From Sinorhizobium sp. A49 (GTDB lineage: Bacteria; Pseudomonadota; Alphaproteobacteria; Rhizobiales; Rhizobiaceae): a stretch of 64,000 nucleotides of DNA. Positions 31,105 to 39,949 of this stretch are shown here, piece by piece; position 1 is the first letter of the stretch, and every line of letters starts with the position of its first letter. The notes under the pieces were generated by a model. That model ran no database searches. It worked only from the letters and a program-made list of their open reading frames with translations, and was not told the origin of the DNA. The stretch is from NCBI RefSeq assembly GCF_002002725.1, contig NZ_MUNW01000061.1, positions 1-64,000 on the forward strand, in the 5' to 3' direction. The position numbers and the translations under genes were made by a program.

Positions 31105-32201
31105 CCGCTCCCGTCTCGATCGAAAACGTCAGCAAGACCTTCGGCCACTTCACGGCGCTGGACAAGGTTTCGCTCGATATCCGGGCAGGGGAGTTCATCG
31201 TGCTGCTCGGTCCCTCGGGCTGCGGCAAGACCACGCTTCTCTCCATTCTCGGCGGCTTCCTGTCGCCAAGCTCCGGCCGCGTCGTCATCGGCGATCGCGA
31301 CATGACCTTCGTGACGCCGGCCAAACGCCCGACGACGACGATGTTCCAGGACTACGCGTTGTTCCCGCATATGCGCCTCGTCGACAATGTCGGCTTCGGG
31401 CTCCGGATGCGCGGCCTCGGCAAGGCGGAGCGGGATGAGAAGGCACTCGGCTTTCTCGATCTCGTCGGTCTCAAGGCGTCGGCCGGAAAGCGGCCGCACG
31501 AGCTTTCCGGCGGCCAGCGTCAGCGCGTGGCGCTTGCCCGTGCCCTTGCTGTCGATCCTGAAGTGCTTTTGCTCGACGAACCGCTTGGTGCACTGGACCT
31601 GAAGTTGCGCCGCCAGATGCAGGACGAGCTGAAGGCGATCCAGAAGCGCGTCGGCACCACCTTCGTGCACGTGACCCACGATCAGGAGGAGGCGATGGCG
31701 ATCGCCGACCGCATCGTCGTCATGAACCAGGGCCGGATCGAGGATTTCGGCCCGCCGTCGCAGATCTACATGCGGCCGCGCTCGCTGTTTTCGGCGGGCT
31801 TCATGGGTGAGGTCAATTTCGTTCCCGGCCGCGTGCGGGCCGCCGACGCATTGTCGGCGCAGGTCGAGACCTCACTCGGCAACCTGGCGCTTCCCGCGGC
31901 CAATTTCACCGCTGCCGTGCCGAAGGCCGGCGACGCGATCACGCTCAGCATCCGGCCGGAGCATTTTCGCGGCACCGACAAATCGGACGATCCGATGTTC
32001 GCCTTGGGTGATGCACGGGTTGCCGGCAGCGCCTTCTTCGGCACGCACTACCGCTGCCACCTCCAGCCTTGCGCGACCGATGGCGACGCGCTCGTCGCGC
32101 ACCTGCCGCAATCCTCGGATGTTCGCGACGGCGAGATTGTCCCCCTTGCCGTGCGGGCGGCCGACGTCGTAGCTTTGCCTGCAGCAAGCGGAACCCTGTA
32201 G
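31101..32201 (+). CDS. Polyamine-type ABC transporter ATP-binding protein (PotA-like)
   Basis: A 366-residue cytoplasmic ATPase. Walker A G-P-S-G-C-G-K-T-T, signature L-S-G-G-Q-R-Q-R and Walker B L-L-L-D-E-P-L-G-A-L-D lie in the first ~235 residues; a TOBE domain (about 275-355) with S-I-R-P-E-H follows. It energises the two permeases immediately upstream. Confidence 0.9.
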   Translation: MTAPVSIENVSKTFGHFTALDKVSLDIRAGEFIVLLGPSGCGKTTLLSILGGFLSPSSGRVVIGDRDMTFVTPAKRPTTTMFQDYALFPHMRLVDNVGFGLRMRGLGKAERDEKALGFLDLVGLKASAGKRPHELSGGQRQRVALARALAVDPEVLLLDEPLGALDLKLRRQMQDELKAIQKRVGTTFVHVTHDQEEAMAIADRIVVMNQGRIEDFGPPSQIYMRPRSLFSAGFMGEVNFVPGRVRAADALSAQVETSLGNLALPAANFTAAVPKAGDAITLSIRPEHFRGTDKSDDPMFALGDARVAGSAFFGTHYRCHLQPCATDGDALVAHLPQSSDVRDGEIVPLAVRAADVVALPAASGTL

Positions 32202-32205
32202 CAAA

Positions 32206-32940
32206 ATGCGGCGAATTGCTCCGAAAGACTGGTATCAGGTGAAACGTCTCGACGACGATGTCACCTATATCTGCGAACCCTTCATCCAGGAATTCTATCG
32301 CTGCAACATCTGGCATGTGCGCGGCCGGGACCGCGACATGCTGGTCGATAGCGGCATGGGCGTGGTGTCGTTGCGCGAATGGGTGCCGCTGGTCACTGAA
32401 CGCCCCTTGACGGCCGTCGCCAGCCACACGCATTTCGACCATATCGGCTGCCACCACGAATTCGAGTGTCGCTGTGTGCACGCGGCCGAGGCGGATCTGC
32501 TGGCGCATCCGACGCGCAGGAACACGCTGGCCGATCCGTATGTCGCCGATGAAATCTTCGACGCGCTGCCGCCGGAACCCTACGTCTCGACCAGCTATGC
32601 CGTGAAGGCGGCGCCGGCGACGCGGCTGCTCGATGACGGCGATCGTATCGATCTTGGCGATCGCGTTTTCGAAGTGATCCACACGCCCGGGCATTCGCCG
32701 GGCGGCATCGCGCTTTGGGAAGAGAAGACCGGCGTGCTCTTTTCCGGCGACATCCTCTACGACGGGCCGCTGATCGAGGACACCTACCACGCCAATGCCG
32801 ACGACTATCTGGCGTCGATGGAACGATTGCTGCGCATTCCGGCGCGTATCGTCCACGGCGGACATTTTCCGAGCTTTTCCGGCGCGCGCTATCGCGCGCT
32901 GATCAAGGACTGGCTCGCGGAGAAAGAAAAGACAATCTGA
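32206..32940 (+). CDS. Metallo-beta-lactamase-fold hydrolase
   Basis: A 244-residue MBL-superfamily enzyme. The metal motif S-H-T-H-F-D-H (His74, His76, Asp78, His79) is intact, with later ligands in H-T-P-G-H-S-P-G-G and in the F-S-G-D-I and V-H-G-G-H segments, so a dinuclear zinc or iron hydrolase is expected. The family covers glyoxalase II, lactonases and others; the substrate is unknown. It starts 4 nt after the ATPase gene and precedes an aldehyde dehydrogenase gene, so it probably processes the imported compound or a reactive ester, lactone or thioester derived from it. Confidence 0.87.
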   Translation: MRRIAPKDWYQVKRLDDDVTYICEPFIQEFYRCNIWHVRGRDRDMLVDSGMGVVSLREWVPLVTERPLTAVASHTHFDHIGCHHEFECRCVHAAEADLLAHPTRRNTLADPYVADEIFDALPPEPYVSTSYAVKAAPATRLLDDGDRIDLGDRVFEVIHTPGHSPGGIALWEEKTGVLFSGDILYDGPLIEDTYHANADDYLASMERLLRIPARIVHGGHFPSFSGARYRALIKDWLAEKEKTI

Positions 32941-32956
32941 CGGGAAGGAGGAGCGC

Positions 32957-34390
32957 ATGCTCGACAAGAGGAAGTTTTACATTGATGGCCAATGGGTCGA
33001 TCCGATCACGCCCAACGATCTGGAGGTGCTGAACCCGGCGACCGAGAAGCCGGTCGCTGTGATCTCGATGGGCACGGCCGCGGACATCGATCGTGCGGTT
33101 GCCGCTGCAAAGAAGGCCTTCGCCACCTACAGCCGCACCAGCGTCGACGAGCGTCTGGCGCTGCTCGAAAAGCTGCTGGCAATCTACAAGCGTCGCTATG
33201 ACGAGATGGTCGCGACCATCACCATGGAACTCGGCGCCCCGACGACGATGACCCGCGAGCAGCAGGCCGATGTCGGCGTCGGCCATCTGCAGGGCTTCAT
33301 CGATGCGTTGAAGCGGCTGAAGACGCGCGACACGCTGCCGAACGGCGACGTGATCCTGCGCGAGCCGATCGGCGTCTGCGGCCTGATCACCCCCTGGAAT
33401 TGGCCGATCAACCAGATCGCGCTCAAGGTCGTTCCGGCCCTTGCAACGGGTTCGACCTGCGTGTTGAAGCCGAGCGAATTCACCCCGCTCAACGCCATGC
33501 TCTATGCTGAGATGATCGATGAGGCTGGCTTCCCGGCTGGCGTCTTCAATCTCGTCAACGGCGACGGCATCAACGCAGGTGCGGCGCTATCCAAGCACCG
33601 GGACATCGACATGATGTCGTTCACCGGCTCGACGCGCGCCGGCATCGCCGTCAGCAAGGACGCGGCCGAAACGGTCAAGCGGGTGACGCTCGAGCTCGGC
33701 GGCAAGTCGCCGAACATCGTCTTTGCCGATGCAGACCTCGAAGATCGTGTCGCCGGCAGCGTGCTCGAATGCTTCAACAATTCCGGCCAGTCCTGCGATG
33801 CGCCGACGCGCATGCTGGTGGAGCGCAGCGTCTACGACAAGGTGGTCGAGATCGCCGGTCGCGTCGGCCGCGAGGCGGCCGTTGGCGATCCGACCAGGGA
33901 GGGCAGCCACATCGGTCCGCTCGTCAGCGACGTCCAGTTCGGCCGGGTGCAGACGCTGATCGAGGCGGGCATCGCCGAGGGCGCGCGTCTTGTCGTCGGT
34001 GGTGCGGGCAAGCCTGCGGGCTTCGAGACCGGCTATTTCGTCAAGCCGACCATCTTTGCCGACGTCAACAACACCATGCGCATCGCCCGCGAAGAGGTCT
34101 TCGGACCGGTGCTGGCGATCATCCCCTTCGATACTGAGGAGGAAGCGATCGCGATCGCCAACGACACCAATTACGGCCTTGCCGCCTATGTGCAGACCGG
34201 CGACCCCAAGCGAGCCGAACGGGTGGCGTCGCGCCTGCGCGCCGGCATGGTGCACATCAATGGCGGGCCACATCGCTATGGCAGCCCCTTCGGCGGCTAC
34301 AAGCAGTCCGGCAACGGTCGGGAAGGCGGCATGTTCGGCCTCGAAGATTTCCTCGAGGTCAAGACGGTGCACATCCCCGACGCCGCCTGA
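32957..34390 (+). CDS. NAD(P)-dependent aldehyde dehydrogenase
   Basis: A 477-residue ALDH-superfamily enzyme. The general base Glu246 (L-E-L-G-G-K) and catalytic Cys280 (N-S-G-Q-S-C) are present, as are the oxyanion region P-W-N-W-P and the F-G-P-V and P-F-G-G-Y-K-Q-S-G-N-G-R motifs. Substrate specificity cannot be read; closeness to a polyamine-type importer suggests an aminoaldehyde. It is last in the operon, with ggagga before the ATG and a hairpin after the stop. Confidence 0.9.
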   Translation: MLDKRKFYIDGQWVDPITPNDLEVLNPATEKPVAVISMGTAADIDRAVAAAKKAFATYSRTSVDERLALLEKLLAIYKRRYDEMVATITMELGAPTTMTREQQADVGVGHLQGFIDALKRLKTRDTLPNGDVILREPIGVCGLITPWNWPINQIALKVVPALATGSTCVLKPSEFTPLNAMLYAEMIDEAGFPAGVFNLVNGDGINAGAALSKHRDIDMMSFTGSTRAGIAVSKDAAETVKRVTLELGGKSPNIVFADADLEDRVAGSVLECFNNSGQSCDAPTRMLVERSVYDKVVEIAGRVGREAAVGDPTREGSHIGPLVSDVQFGRVQTLIEAGIAEGARLVVGGAGKPAGFETGYFVKPTIFADVNNTMRIAREEVFGPVLAIIPFDTEEEAIAIANDTNYGLAAYVQTGDPKRAERVASRLRAGMVHINGGPHRYGSPFGGYKQSGNGREGGMFGLEDFLEVKTVHIPDAA

Positions 34391-34400
34391 CAAGACGAAG

Positions 34401-34423
34401 CATCGCGCCGGTCAGGCGCGATG
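34401..34423 (+). terminator. Hairpin downstream of the aldehyde dehydrogenase gene
   Basis: Perfect 9-bp stem, catcgcgcc (34401-34409) with ggcgcgatg (34415-34423), 5-nt loop, 10 nt past the stop. It lacks a T-run but is the natural operon end before a separate exporter gene. Confidence 0.5.
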
Positions 34424-34572
34424 AAACAAGCTTGCGGCCGCTCGTGCTTCTGCACGGCGGCCGTCTTTGTTGCATCGGGTGATTTATCGCGACTGTCGCC
34501 GATGGCGGTCTTCTGTTAGCTGCCTTCCTGAGGGCGCCTTGATCGCCCGCCAGCAGACAGCCGGATTTTGCC

Positions 34573-35463
34573 GTGACCCCAGCACCCGCCACCGCCTCTT
34601 CCCACAACCGCCTTGCCATGGCCGCTCTGCTGATCGGCGGGGCTGCGATCGGCGGTTCGCCGATCTTCGTACGGCTATCCGAGGTCGGGCCGATGGCGAC
34701 GGCATTCTGGCGGGTGGCGCTGGCGCTGATCCCGCTTCTCGCCTGGTCCTGGTTTCGCGGAGCGCCCGCGTCCGACCGGCGGCCGGAGAAGCTCTCGGAA
34801 TATGCGCTGCTGGTGCTTCCGGGCATTTTTCTGGCGATCGACCTTGCCGCCTGGCACTATGCGCTGACCAAGACATCGGTTGCCAATGCCACCCTGCTTG
34901 CCAACCTTGCCCCCGTCTTCGTGACGCTCGCGAGCTGGCTGCTTTTCCGCGCCCGCATCAGCGCCGTCTTTGCCATCGGGCTTGTGACGGCAGTCGTGGG
35001 GGTGATCACTCTCAAGGGTGGGCCGATGGCGCTTGGCGACGGCAACCTTCTGGGTGACGGCGTCGCCGTTGTCGCTGCAATGTTCTATGCCGGCTACATC
35101 CTGGCGATCGGCCGGCTGCGCAGCCTGTTCAGCACCATCCGCATCATGGTCTGGAGCACGGCATCGGCCGCCATCTGCATGCTGCCGATCGTGCTTTTGT
35201 CCGAGCCCTCGCTCTTGCCGCCGACGCTCTTCGGCTGGTCGATGCTGTTCGGCCTTGCTTTCGTCAGCCATGCGGGCGGGCAGGTGGCGATCACCTATGC
35301 GCTCGCCTATCTGCCACCGGCGTTTTCGTCGCTGACGCTTCTACTGCAGCCGGTGGTGGCAGCCATTCTCGCCTGGATGCTGCTTTCCGAGCCCGTCGGG
35401 CTGATGCAGGCAATCGGCGGGGCGATCGTGCTCGTCGGCATCCTGATCGCCCGCCGAGGTTAA
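34573..35463 (+). CDS. EamA/DMT family permease
   Basis: A 296-residue inner-membrane protein with ten hydrophobic helices in two EamA repeats (about 18-150 and 160-293). It has the first-repeat motif F-W-R-V-A-L-A and the second-repeat end Q-P-V-V-A-A-I-L-A-W. DMT members typically export amino acids, amines or related metabolites. The GTG at 34573 has no strong Shine-Dalgarno; an ATG at 34618 would remove a 15-residue hydrophilic leader. Its 3' end converges on the aminotransferase gene with a 6-nt gap. Confidence 0.85.
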   Translation: MTPAPATASSHNRLAMAALLIGGAAIGGSPIFVRLSEVGPMATAFWRVALALIPLLAWSWFRGAPASDRRPEKLSEYALLVLPGIFLAIDLAAWHYALTKTSVANATLLANLAPVFVTLASWLLFRARISAVFAIGLVTAVVGVITLKGGPMALGDGNLLGDGVAVVAAMFYAGYILAIGRLRSLFSTIRIMVWSTASAAICMLPIVLLSEPSLLPPTLFGWSMLFGLAFVSHAGGQVAITYALAYLPPAFSSLTLLLQPVVAAILAWMLLSEPVGLMQAIGGAIVLVGILIARRG

Positions 35464-35469
35464 GCCCGG

Positions 35470-36648
35470 TCAAAGCCCGGGCAGGTTGAAGCCGGCGAGC
35501 CGCTCTTCCAACTGGCGGATCGTGTCGGCGTCGGCATTGGCAAAGGCAAAACGCAGGTAGTTTTCCTGGCCCTCGCCAAAATAGTCGCCCGGCAGGCAGA
35601 CGACGCCGGCGAGCTTCGCCAGCTTCTCGGCCACGAACTGCGAATCGATATCCGGGAAGGGATGCCTGATATAGGCGAAGTAGGCGCCGATCGCCTGCAG
35701 CTTCCATTGCGGCAGCCGGCTCATGACATCGCGCAGCGCATCGGCGCGCGCGGCGATCTCGGCGCGGTTGCCCAGGCGCCAATCGGCAAGGGTGGGGATG
35801 GCCTTGGCGACGGCGGCCTGCGCCGACCGCGGCGCGCAGATCTGCAGATTGTCCATGATCTTGGTCACTTGATCAACGAGCGCCGGCCCCGCCGTGATCG
35901 CGCCGAGCCGATGGCCGGGAATGCAGAAGGATTTGGAGAAGCTGTAGAGGCCGACGAAACTGTCTTGCCATCCCTCAGTTTGCAGCAGACCGTGCGGTGC
36001 GGCGGCCGCATCGGGCAGGAAGTCGCGATAGGTCTCGTCGAGGATCAGCCAGGTGCCGTTGGCGCGGCAGGCCTCGTGGATACGCGACAGAAGCTCGGGC
36101 GGGTAGATTGCGCCGGTCGGATTGTTCGGGGACACCAGCGCAAGAGCGCGAATGCCCGGCCGAAGCGCAGCAGTGATCGCGTCCACCTCGGGCAGGAAGC
36201 CGTGACCGGCGTCGCAGGGCACCAGCTCGACATTGATGCCGAGCATGGCCAGTGTCGTTTCCTGGTTGAAGTAGTAGGGGTTGGTCATCAGGATGGTATC
36301 GCCGGCAGCGGCGATCGCCATCGCCGTGCAGATGAAAGCCTGGTTGCAGCCCGACGTTATATGGATGTTGTCTGGCGTGATCGCGGCGCCATAGAGGCCC
36401 GCCACATGCGCGGCATAGGCCTCGCGCAGCACCGCTTCGCCTTCGATCGCGCCATAGCCGGTAAAGGCAGTCGATGCGGCGGCTTCGCCGAGCCAGGCCA
36501 GCATGTCGGGATGCGCCGGGTAGCCGGGCACTGCCTGTGACAGGTCGATCAGCGGCCCGCGGGAGCCATCATAGCTTTTCGCCCAGGCGAGCACCGACGG
36601 CACGGGCGGCGGCGAGAGCTTTTCGACGAGCGGATTGAAATGCGGCAT
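35470..36648 (-). CDS. Class I/II pyridoxal-phosphate aminotransferase
   Basis: A 392-residue fold-type I aminotransferase. The Schiff-base lysine is Lys239 in Y-S-F-S-K-S-F; other PLP contacts are S-P-N-N-P-T-G (173-179), the Asp of L-D-E-T-Y (204) and a C-terminal Arg-containing F-A-N region. The substrate is not determinable; relatives include aspartate, kynurenine and methionine transaminases. It follows the LysR gene by 18 nt on the same strand, so they form an operon. Confidence 0.88.
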   Translation of the reverse strand: MPHFNPLVEKLSPPPVPSVLAWAKSYDGSRGPLIDLSQAVPGYPAHPDMLAWLGEAAASTAFTGYGAIEGEAVLREAYAAHVAGLYGAAITPDNIHITSGCNQAFICTAMAIAAAGDTILMTNPYYFNQETTLAMLGINVELVPCDAGHGFLPEVDAITAALRPGIRALALVSPNNPTGAIYPPELLSRIHEACRANGTWLILDETYRDFLPDAAAAPHGLLQTEGWQDSFVGLYSFSKSFCIPGHRLGAITAGPALVDQVTKIMDNLQICAPRSAQAAVAKAIPTLADWRLGNRAEIAARADALRDVMSRLPQWKLQAIGAYFAYIRHPFPDIDSQFVAEKLAKLAGVVCLPGDYFGEGQENYLRFAFANADADTIRQLEERLAGFNLPGL

Positions 36649-36666
36649 GGCAGGTGTTCCTATGGC

Positions 36667-37737
36667 TCAGGCTTTGTTCTTGCGTTTCTGTGGGCGTTCC
36701 GTGCGCCGGCCGCGGGCCGGAGCTGAAACCGGCTGAAAACCGTCCTTCACCGATTTACGGTCTGTCGGCTCGGATTTCGAGGCTCGGCTGCGAATAATCG
36801 TGCGCGCCGACGTCTGCAGTTCCGGCATCGGGTCGCTTTCGAGCGCCGAGAACATCCAGTCGATGAAGATGCGCACGATCGGGGCGGCCAGCACCTCGTT
36901 GCGGCAGGCAACGTAAAAGGCATCATTGGCCGGAACCGTCAGGTCGAAGGGCGCGATGAGCTCGCCGCGGGCGATCAGGCTGCCGGCGGTGATGGTGTCG
37001 CCAAGCGCGACGCCCTGATTGTGAAGGGCTGCTTCGGTCGAAAGCCGCGCATCGCTCATGAAGTGCTGGCGGCCGCGCTGAAGGTCACTGGCATCGGCCG
37101 CGGCCAGCCACGTGTTCCATTCGCGCCCGTCGTCGCCATGCAGCATCACATGGTCGCGCAGGTCGCGCACGGAGCGCAACGGCCGCATGTTGAGCAATGT
37201 CGGGCTGACGACCGGGAAAAGGGCAAGGCGGCTCCAGAGCTTCGACCAGCAGCCGGGCCAGTTGCCGTCGCCATAGATCAGGCAGACGTCGACGTCGGAC
37301 GCATCGAGATAGGCGGCATCATTCGACGCGATCAACGTCAGCTGCACATCGGGAAACTGCTCGGTGAAGAGATGCAGGCGTGGGATCAGCCAAAAGGAGA
37401 GGAGGGCCGGCACGCAGGTGATGCGCAGTTCGCCGCTCGTCGTCGGGCGCGTCATGGCAGCGGTTGCCGCAGCGATCTCGGCAAAGGCGTGGGTGACGGC
37501 CGGCAGCAGTAGCGCGCCCTGCGGCGTCAGCTTCAGTCGCTTGCCGCCACGCTCGAACAGCGTGGCGTTGATCGACAGTTCCAGCGCGCGGATCTGGTGG
37601 CTGATGGCGCCGTGCGTCACGTTCAGTTCGCGCGCGGCAGACGACACGGAACCACGGCGCGCCGTTGCCTCGAAGGCGCGCAAGGGGTTGAGAGGCGGCA
37701 GGCGGCTGGACAAATCTGCGGGTTCCGGCGAGCTCAA
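36667..37737 (-). CDS. LysR family regulator (GcvA-like) with a basic C-terminal tail
   Basis: A 356-residue regulator. The winged HTH (about 15-75) begins with the GcvA-type P-P-L-N-P-L-R-A-F-E-A signature and has H-G-A-I-S-H-Q-I; the substrate-binding domain runs from about 100 to 300. The final ~50 residues (from about 307) are Arg/Lys/Ser/Pro-rich, longer than usual for the family. The start is TTG at 37737 or possibly TTG at 37713, which would give a more typical N-terminus. It is divergent from the ureohydrolase gene and upstream of the aminotransferase gene, so either could be its target. Confidence 0.85.
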   Translation of the reverse strand: MSSPEPADLSSRLPPLNPLRAFEATARRGSVSSAARELNVTHGAISHQIRALELSINATLFERGGKRLKLTPQGALLLPAVTHAFAEIAAATAAMTRPTTSGELRITCVPALLSFWLIPRLHLFTEQFPDVQLTLIASNDAAYLDASDVDVCLIYGDGNWPGCWSKLWSRLALFPVVSPTLLNMRPLRSVRDLRDHVMLHGDDGREWNTWLAAADASDLQRGRQHFMSDARLSTEAALHNQGVALGDTITAGSLIARGELIAPFDLTVPANDAFYVACRNEVLAAPIVRIFIDWMFSALESDPMPELQTSARTIIRSRASKSEPTDRKSVKDGFQPVSAPARGRRTERPQKRKNKA

Positions 37738-37934
37738 ACGATGTGAATTTTTCTCACACGAAACGCTATAACAATGTCAATTGATTTTCCAGCGGATTTG
37801 TCACCTAATGCTGCTTAACAAGGGCAAAAAGCCTGGGGAACTTGATAGCGCCGGAGAGAACCGGCCCCATCCGCAGATGTTGATCTGTGGCGCCCTCGTG
37901 CGCATTCCCCGGCTGACGTGACGGAGGATTGTGG

Positions 37935-38996
37935 ATGGCCTGGGACGATAAGAAGCTTGGCGAACTCAAGGCGAAATACGGCGAGAGCCATGGCGGCGAG
38001 CTGTTCGACCCGACCTTCCGCCGCGTTGCCGACAAGATCTTCACCAAGAGCGGCACGCGCCTTGCGCCCTATTCCGGCATCCCGACCTTCCTGACCGCGC
38101 CGCACATGGCCGTCGACGCCGACGAGCCTGACTTCGGCAACTTGCAGGTCGCCATCGTCGGCATTCCCATGGATCTCGGCGTCACCAACCGTCCGGGCTC
38201 GCGCTTCGGACCGCGGGCGTTGCGTTCGATCGAGCGCATCGGACCCTATAACCACGTGCTCGGCTGCGCGCCGGTTCACGAGCTGCGTGTCGCCGACATC
38301 GGCGACGTGCCGTTCCAGAGCCGCTACCGGTTGGAACTCAGCCATGACGACATCGAAAAGCGCATCAACCAGATCGTCGATGCCGGCGTCATACCGCTGT
38401 CTGTCGGTGGCGACCACTCAATCACCCATCCGATCCTGAAGGCCGTCGGCAAGAACAAGCCTGTTGGCATGATCCACATCGATGCCCATTGTGACACCGG
38501 CGGCGCCTATGACCTGACCAAGTTCCACCACGGCGGCCCGTTCCGCAACGCGGTGCTTGACGGCGTGCTCGATCCGACCCGTGTTGTGCAGATCGGCATT
38601 CGCGGCTCGGCCGAATATCTCTGGGAGTTCTCCTATGAGTCCGGCATGACCGTGATCCATGCGGAGGAAGTGACCGGTCTCGGCATTCCCGCCATCATCG
38701 AGAAGGCGAAGAAGATCGTCGGCGACGGCCCGACCTATCTCTCCTTCGACATCGACAGCCTCGACCCGAGCTTTGCGCCGGGCACCGGAACGCCTGAAGT
38801 GGGTGGTCTCACCACCCGCGAAGTGCTGGAACTGATCCGCGGTTTCAAGGGCGTCAATCTTGTCGGCGGCGACGTCGTCGAGGTCGCGCCGCAATATGAT
38901 GCGACCACCAACACGGCGCATGCCGGCGCGCAGGTTCTGTTCGAGATCCTCAGCCTCATGGTGTTCAGCCCGGCCGTTACCGGCAAATCGGCCTGA
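37935..38996 (+). CDS. Agmatinase/guanidino-compound ureohydrolase
   Basis: A 353-residue arginase-superfamily enzyme, which hydrolyses a guanidino compound to urea and an amine at a di-manganese centre. Metal ligands are His161 (G-G-D-H-S), Asp183, His185, Asp187 (D-A-H-C-D-T), Asp272 and Asp274 (D-I-D-S-L-D-P). Most homologues are called agmatinase, but guanidinobutyrase and guanidinopropionase share the motifs, so the substrate is open. The ATG at 37935 has ggagga 6 nt upstream. Two importers follow on the same strand, which suggests uptake of the substrate or its products. Confidence 0.88.
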   Translation: MAWDDKKLGELKAKYGESHGGELFDPTFRRVADKIFTKSGTRLAPYSGIPTFLTAPHMAVDADEPDFGNLQVAIVGIPMDLGVTNRPGSRFGPRALRSIERIGPYNHVLGCAPVHELRVADIGDVPFQSRYRLELSHDDIEKRINQIVDAGVIPLSVGGDHSITHPILKAVGKNKPVGMIHIDAHCDTGGAYDLTKFHHGGPFRNAVLDGVLDPTRVVQIGIRGSAEYLWEFSYESGMTVIHAEEVTGLGIPAIIEKAKKIVGDGPTYLSFDIDSLDPSFAPGTGTPEVGGLTTREVLELIRGFKGVNLVGGDVVEVAPQYDATTNTAHAGAQVLFEILSLMVFSPAVTGKSA

Positions 38997-39091
38997 CACT
39001 TCAGAGAAAGATTCGTCGGCTGCCGGACTGGAAGCGGCGGCCGACCAGAAAATGCCCACAATCAACAATGCTTCCAGACAGGGGAACGACA

Positions 39092-39886
39092 ATGACACTT
39101 CAAAAGACAATGAAAGCAGCCTTCGCTGCCGCTCTGATGCTGGGTGCCGCAACCGGTATCGCGCGTGCCGACGCGCTCGCCGACATCAAATCGGCCGGCC
39201 AGATCAATGTTGGGATCTTTTCGGATTTCCCGCCCTTCTCCTCGGCCAGCGCCGACATGAGCATCAAGGGTTATGACGTCGATGTTGCCCAGCAGATCGC
39301 CGACGGTCTCGGCGTCAAGCTGAACCTCGTCAGCGTCACCGGCCAGAACCGCATTCCCTATCTCAACGACAAGCGCGTCGACATCCTGATGAGCGTCGGC
39401 TTCTCCAAGGAGCGCGCCGAAGTGATCGACTTCGCAGCCGCCTACGCGCCTTACTACATCGCCGTCATCGGCCCGGCGGACCTCAAGGTCGCCGGCAAGG
39501 ACGACCTTGCCGACAAGACGATCGCCGTCAATCGCGGCACGCTGGAGGATACTTCGCTGACCGAGGCTGCGCCGTCGAGCGCCGCAATCCAGCGCTTCGA
39601 CAACTACAACGCCGTCATCCAGGCGTTCATCTCCGGCCAGACCCAGCTGATGGTCGTCGGCAACGACGTCGGTGCGCAGGTGCTTGCCCGCCAGGAGGCG
39701 CTGAAGCCCGAACAGAAGTTCCAGCTCCTGACCTCGCCGTCGCATATCGGTCTCAACAAGAACGAGGAAGCGCTGAAGACGGCGGTCAACGACGCCGTTG
39801 CCAAGATGCTGGCCGACGGCAAGCTGAACGCCAGCTCCGAGGCCTGGCTGAAGACGCCGCTCAACCCCGAAAACCTCAAGGACTAA
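39092..39886 (+). CDS. Polar amino-acid-type ABC substrate-binding protein (family 3)
   Basis: A 264-residue periplasmic protein with a signal peptide (1 to about 27, ending A-R-A) and a SBP_bac_3 domain. The first lobe has the F-S-D-F-P-P-F-S and I-K-G-Y-D-V-D-V-A motifs, and F-S-K-E-R-A-E-V-I-D-F marks the hinge. Ligands of this family are polar or basic amino acids, opines and related compounds. The ATG at 39092 follows a ggggaa Shine-Dalgarno. Two permease genes follow after a hairpin. Confidence 0.9.
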   Translation: MTLQKTMKAAFAAALMLGAATGIARADALADIKSAGQINVGIFSDFPPFSSASADMSIKGYDVDVAQQIADGLGVKLNLVSVTGQNRIPYLNDKRVDILMSVGFSKERAEVIDFAAAYAPYYIAVIGPADLKVAGKDDLADKTIAVNRGTLEDTSLTEAAPSSAAIQRFDNYNAVIQAFISGQTQLMVVGNDVGAQVLARQEALKPEQKFQLLTSPSHIGLNKNEEALKTAVNDAVAKMLADGKLNASSEAWLKTPLNPENLKD

Positions 39887-39898
39887 TCCGCTCTTGAC

Positions 39899-39927
39899 GC
39901 CCACGGGGACTTGGCGTCTCCGTGGGC
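39899..39927 (+). terminator. Intercistronic hairpin after the amino-acid binding-protein gene
   Basis: gcccacgg (39899-39906) pairs with ccgtgggc (39920-39927), 13 nt after the stop and followed by a short ctttc. Likely partial terminator or 3' stabiliser before the permease gene at 39950. Confidence 0.55.
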
Positions 39928-39949
39928 CTTTCGGGGAAAGGTTGCGACG

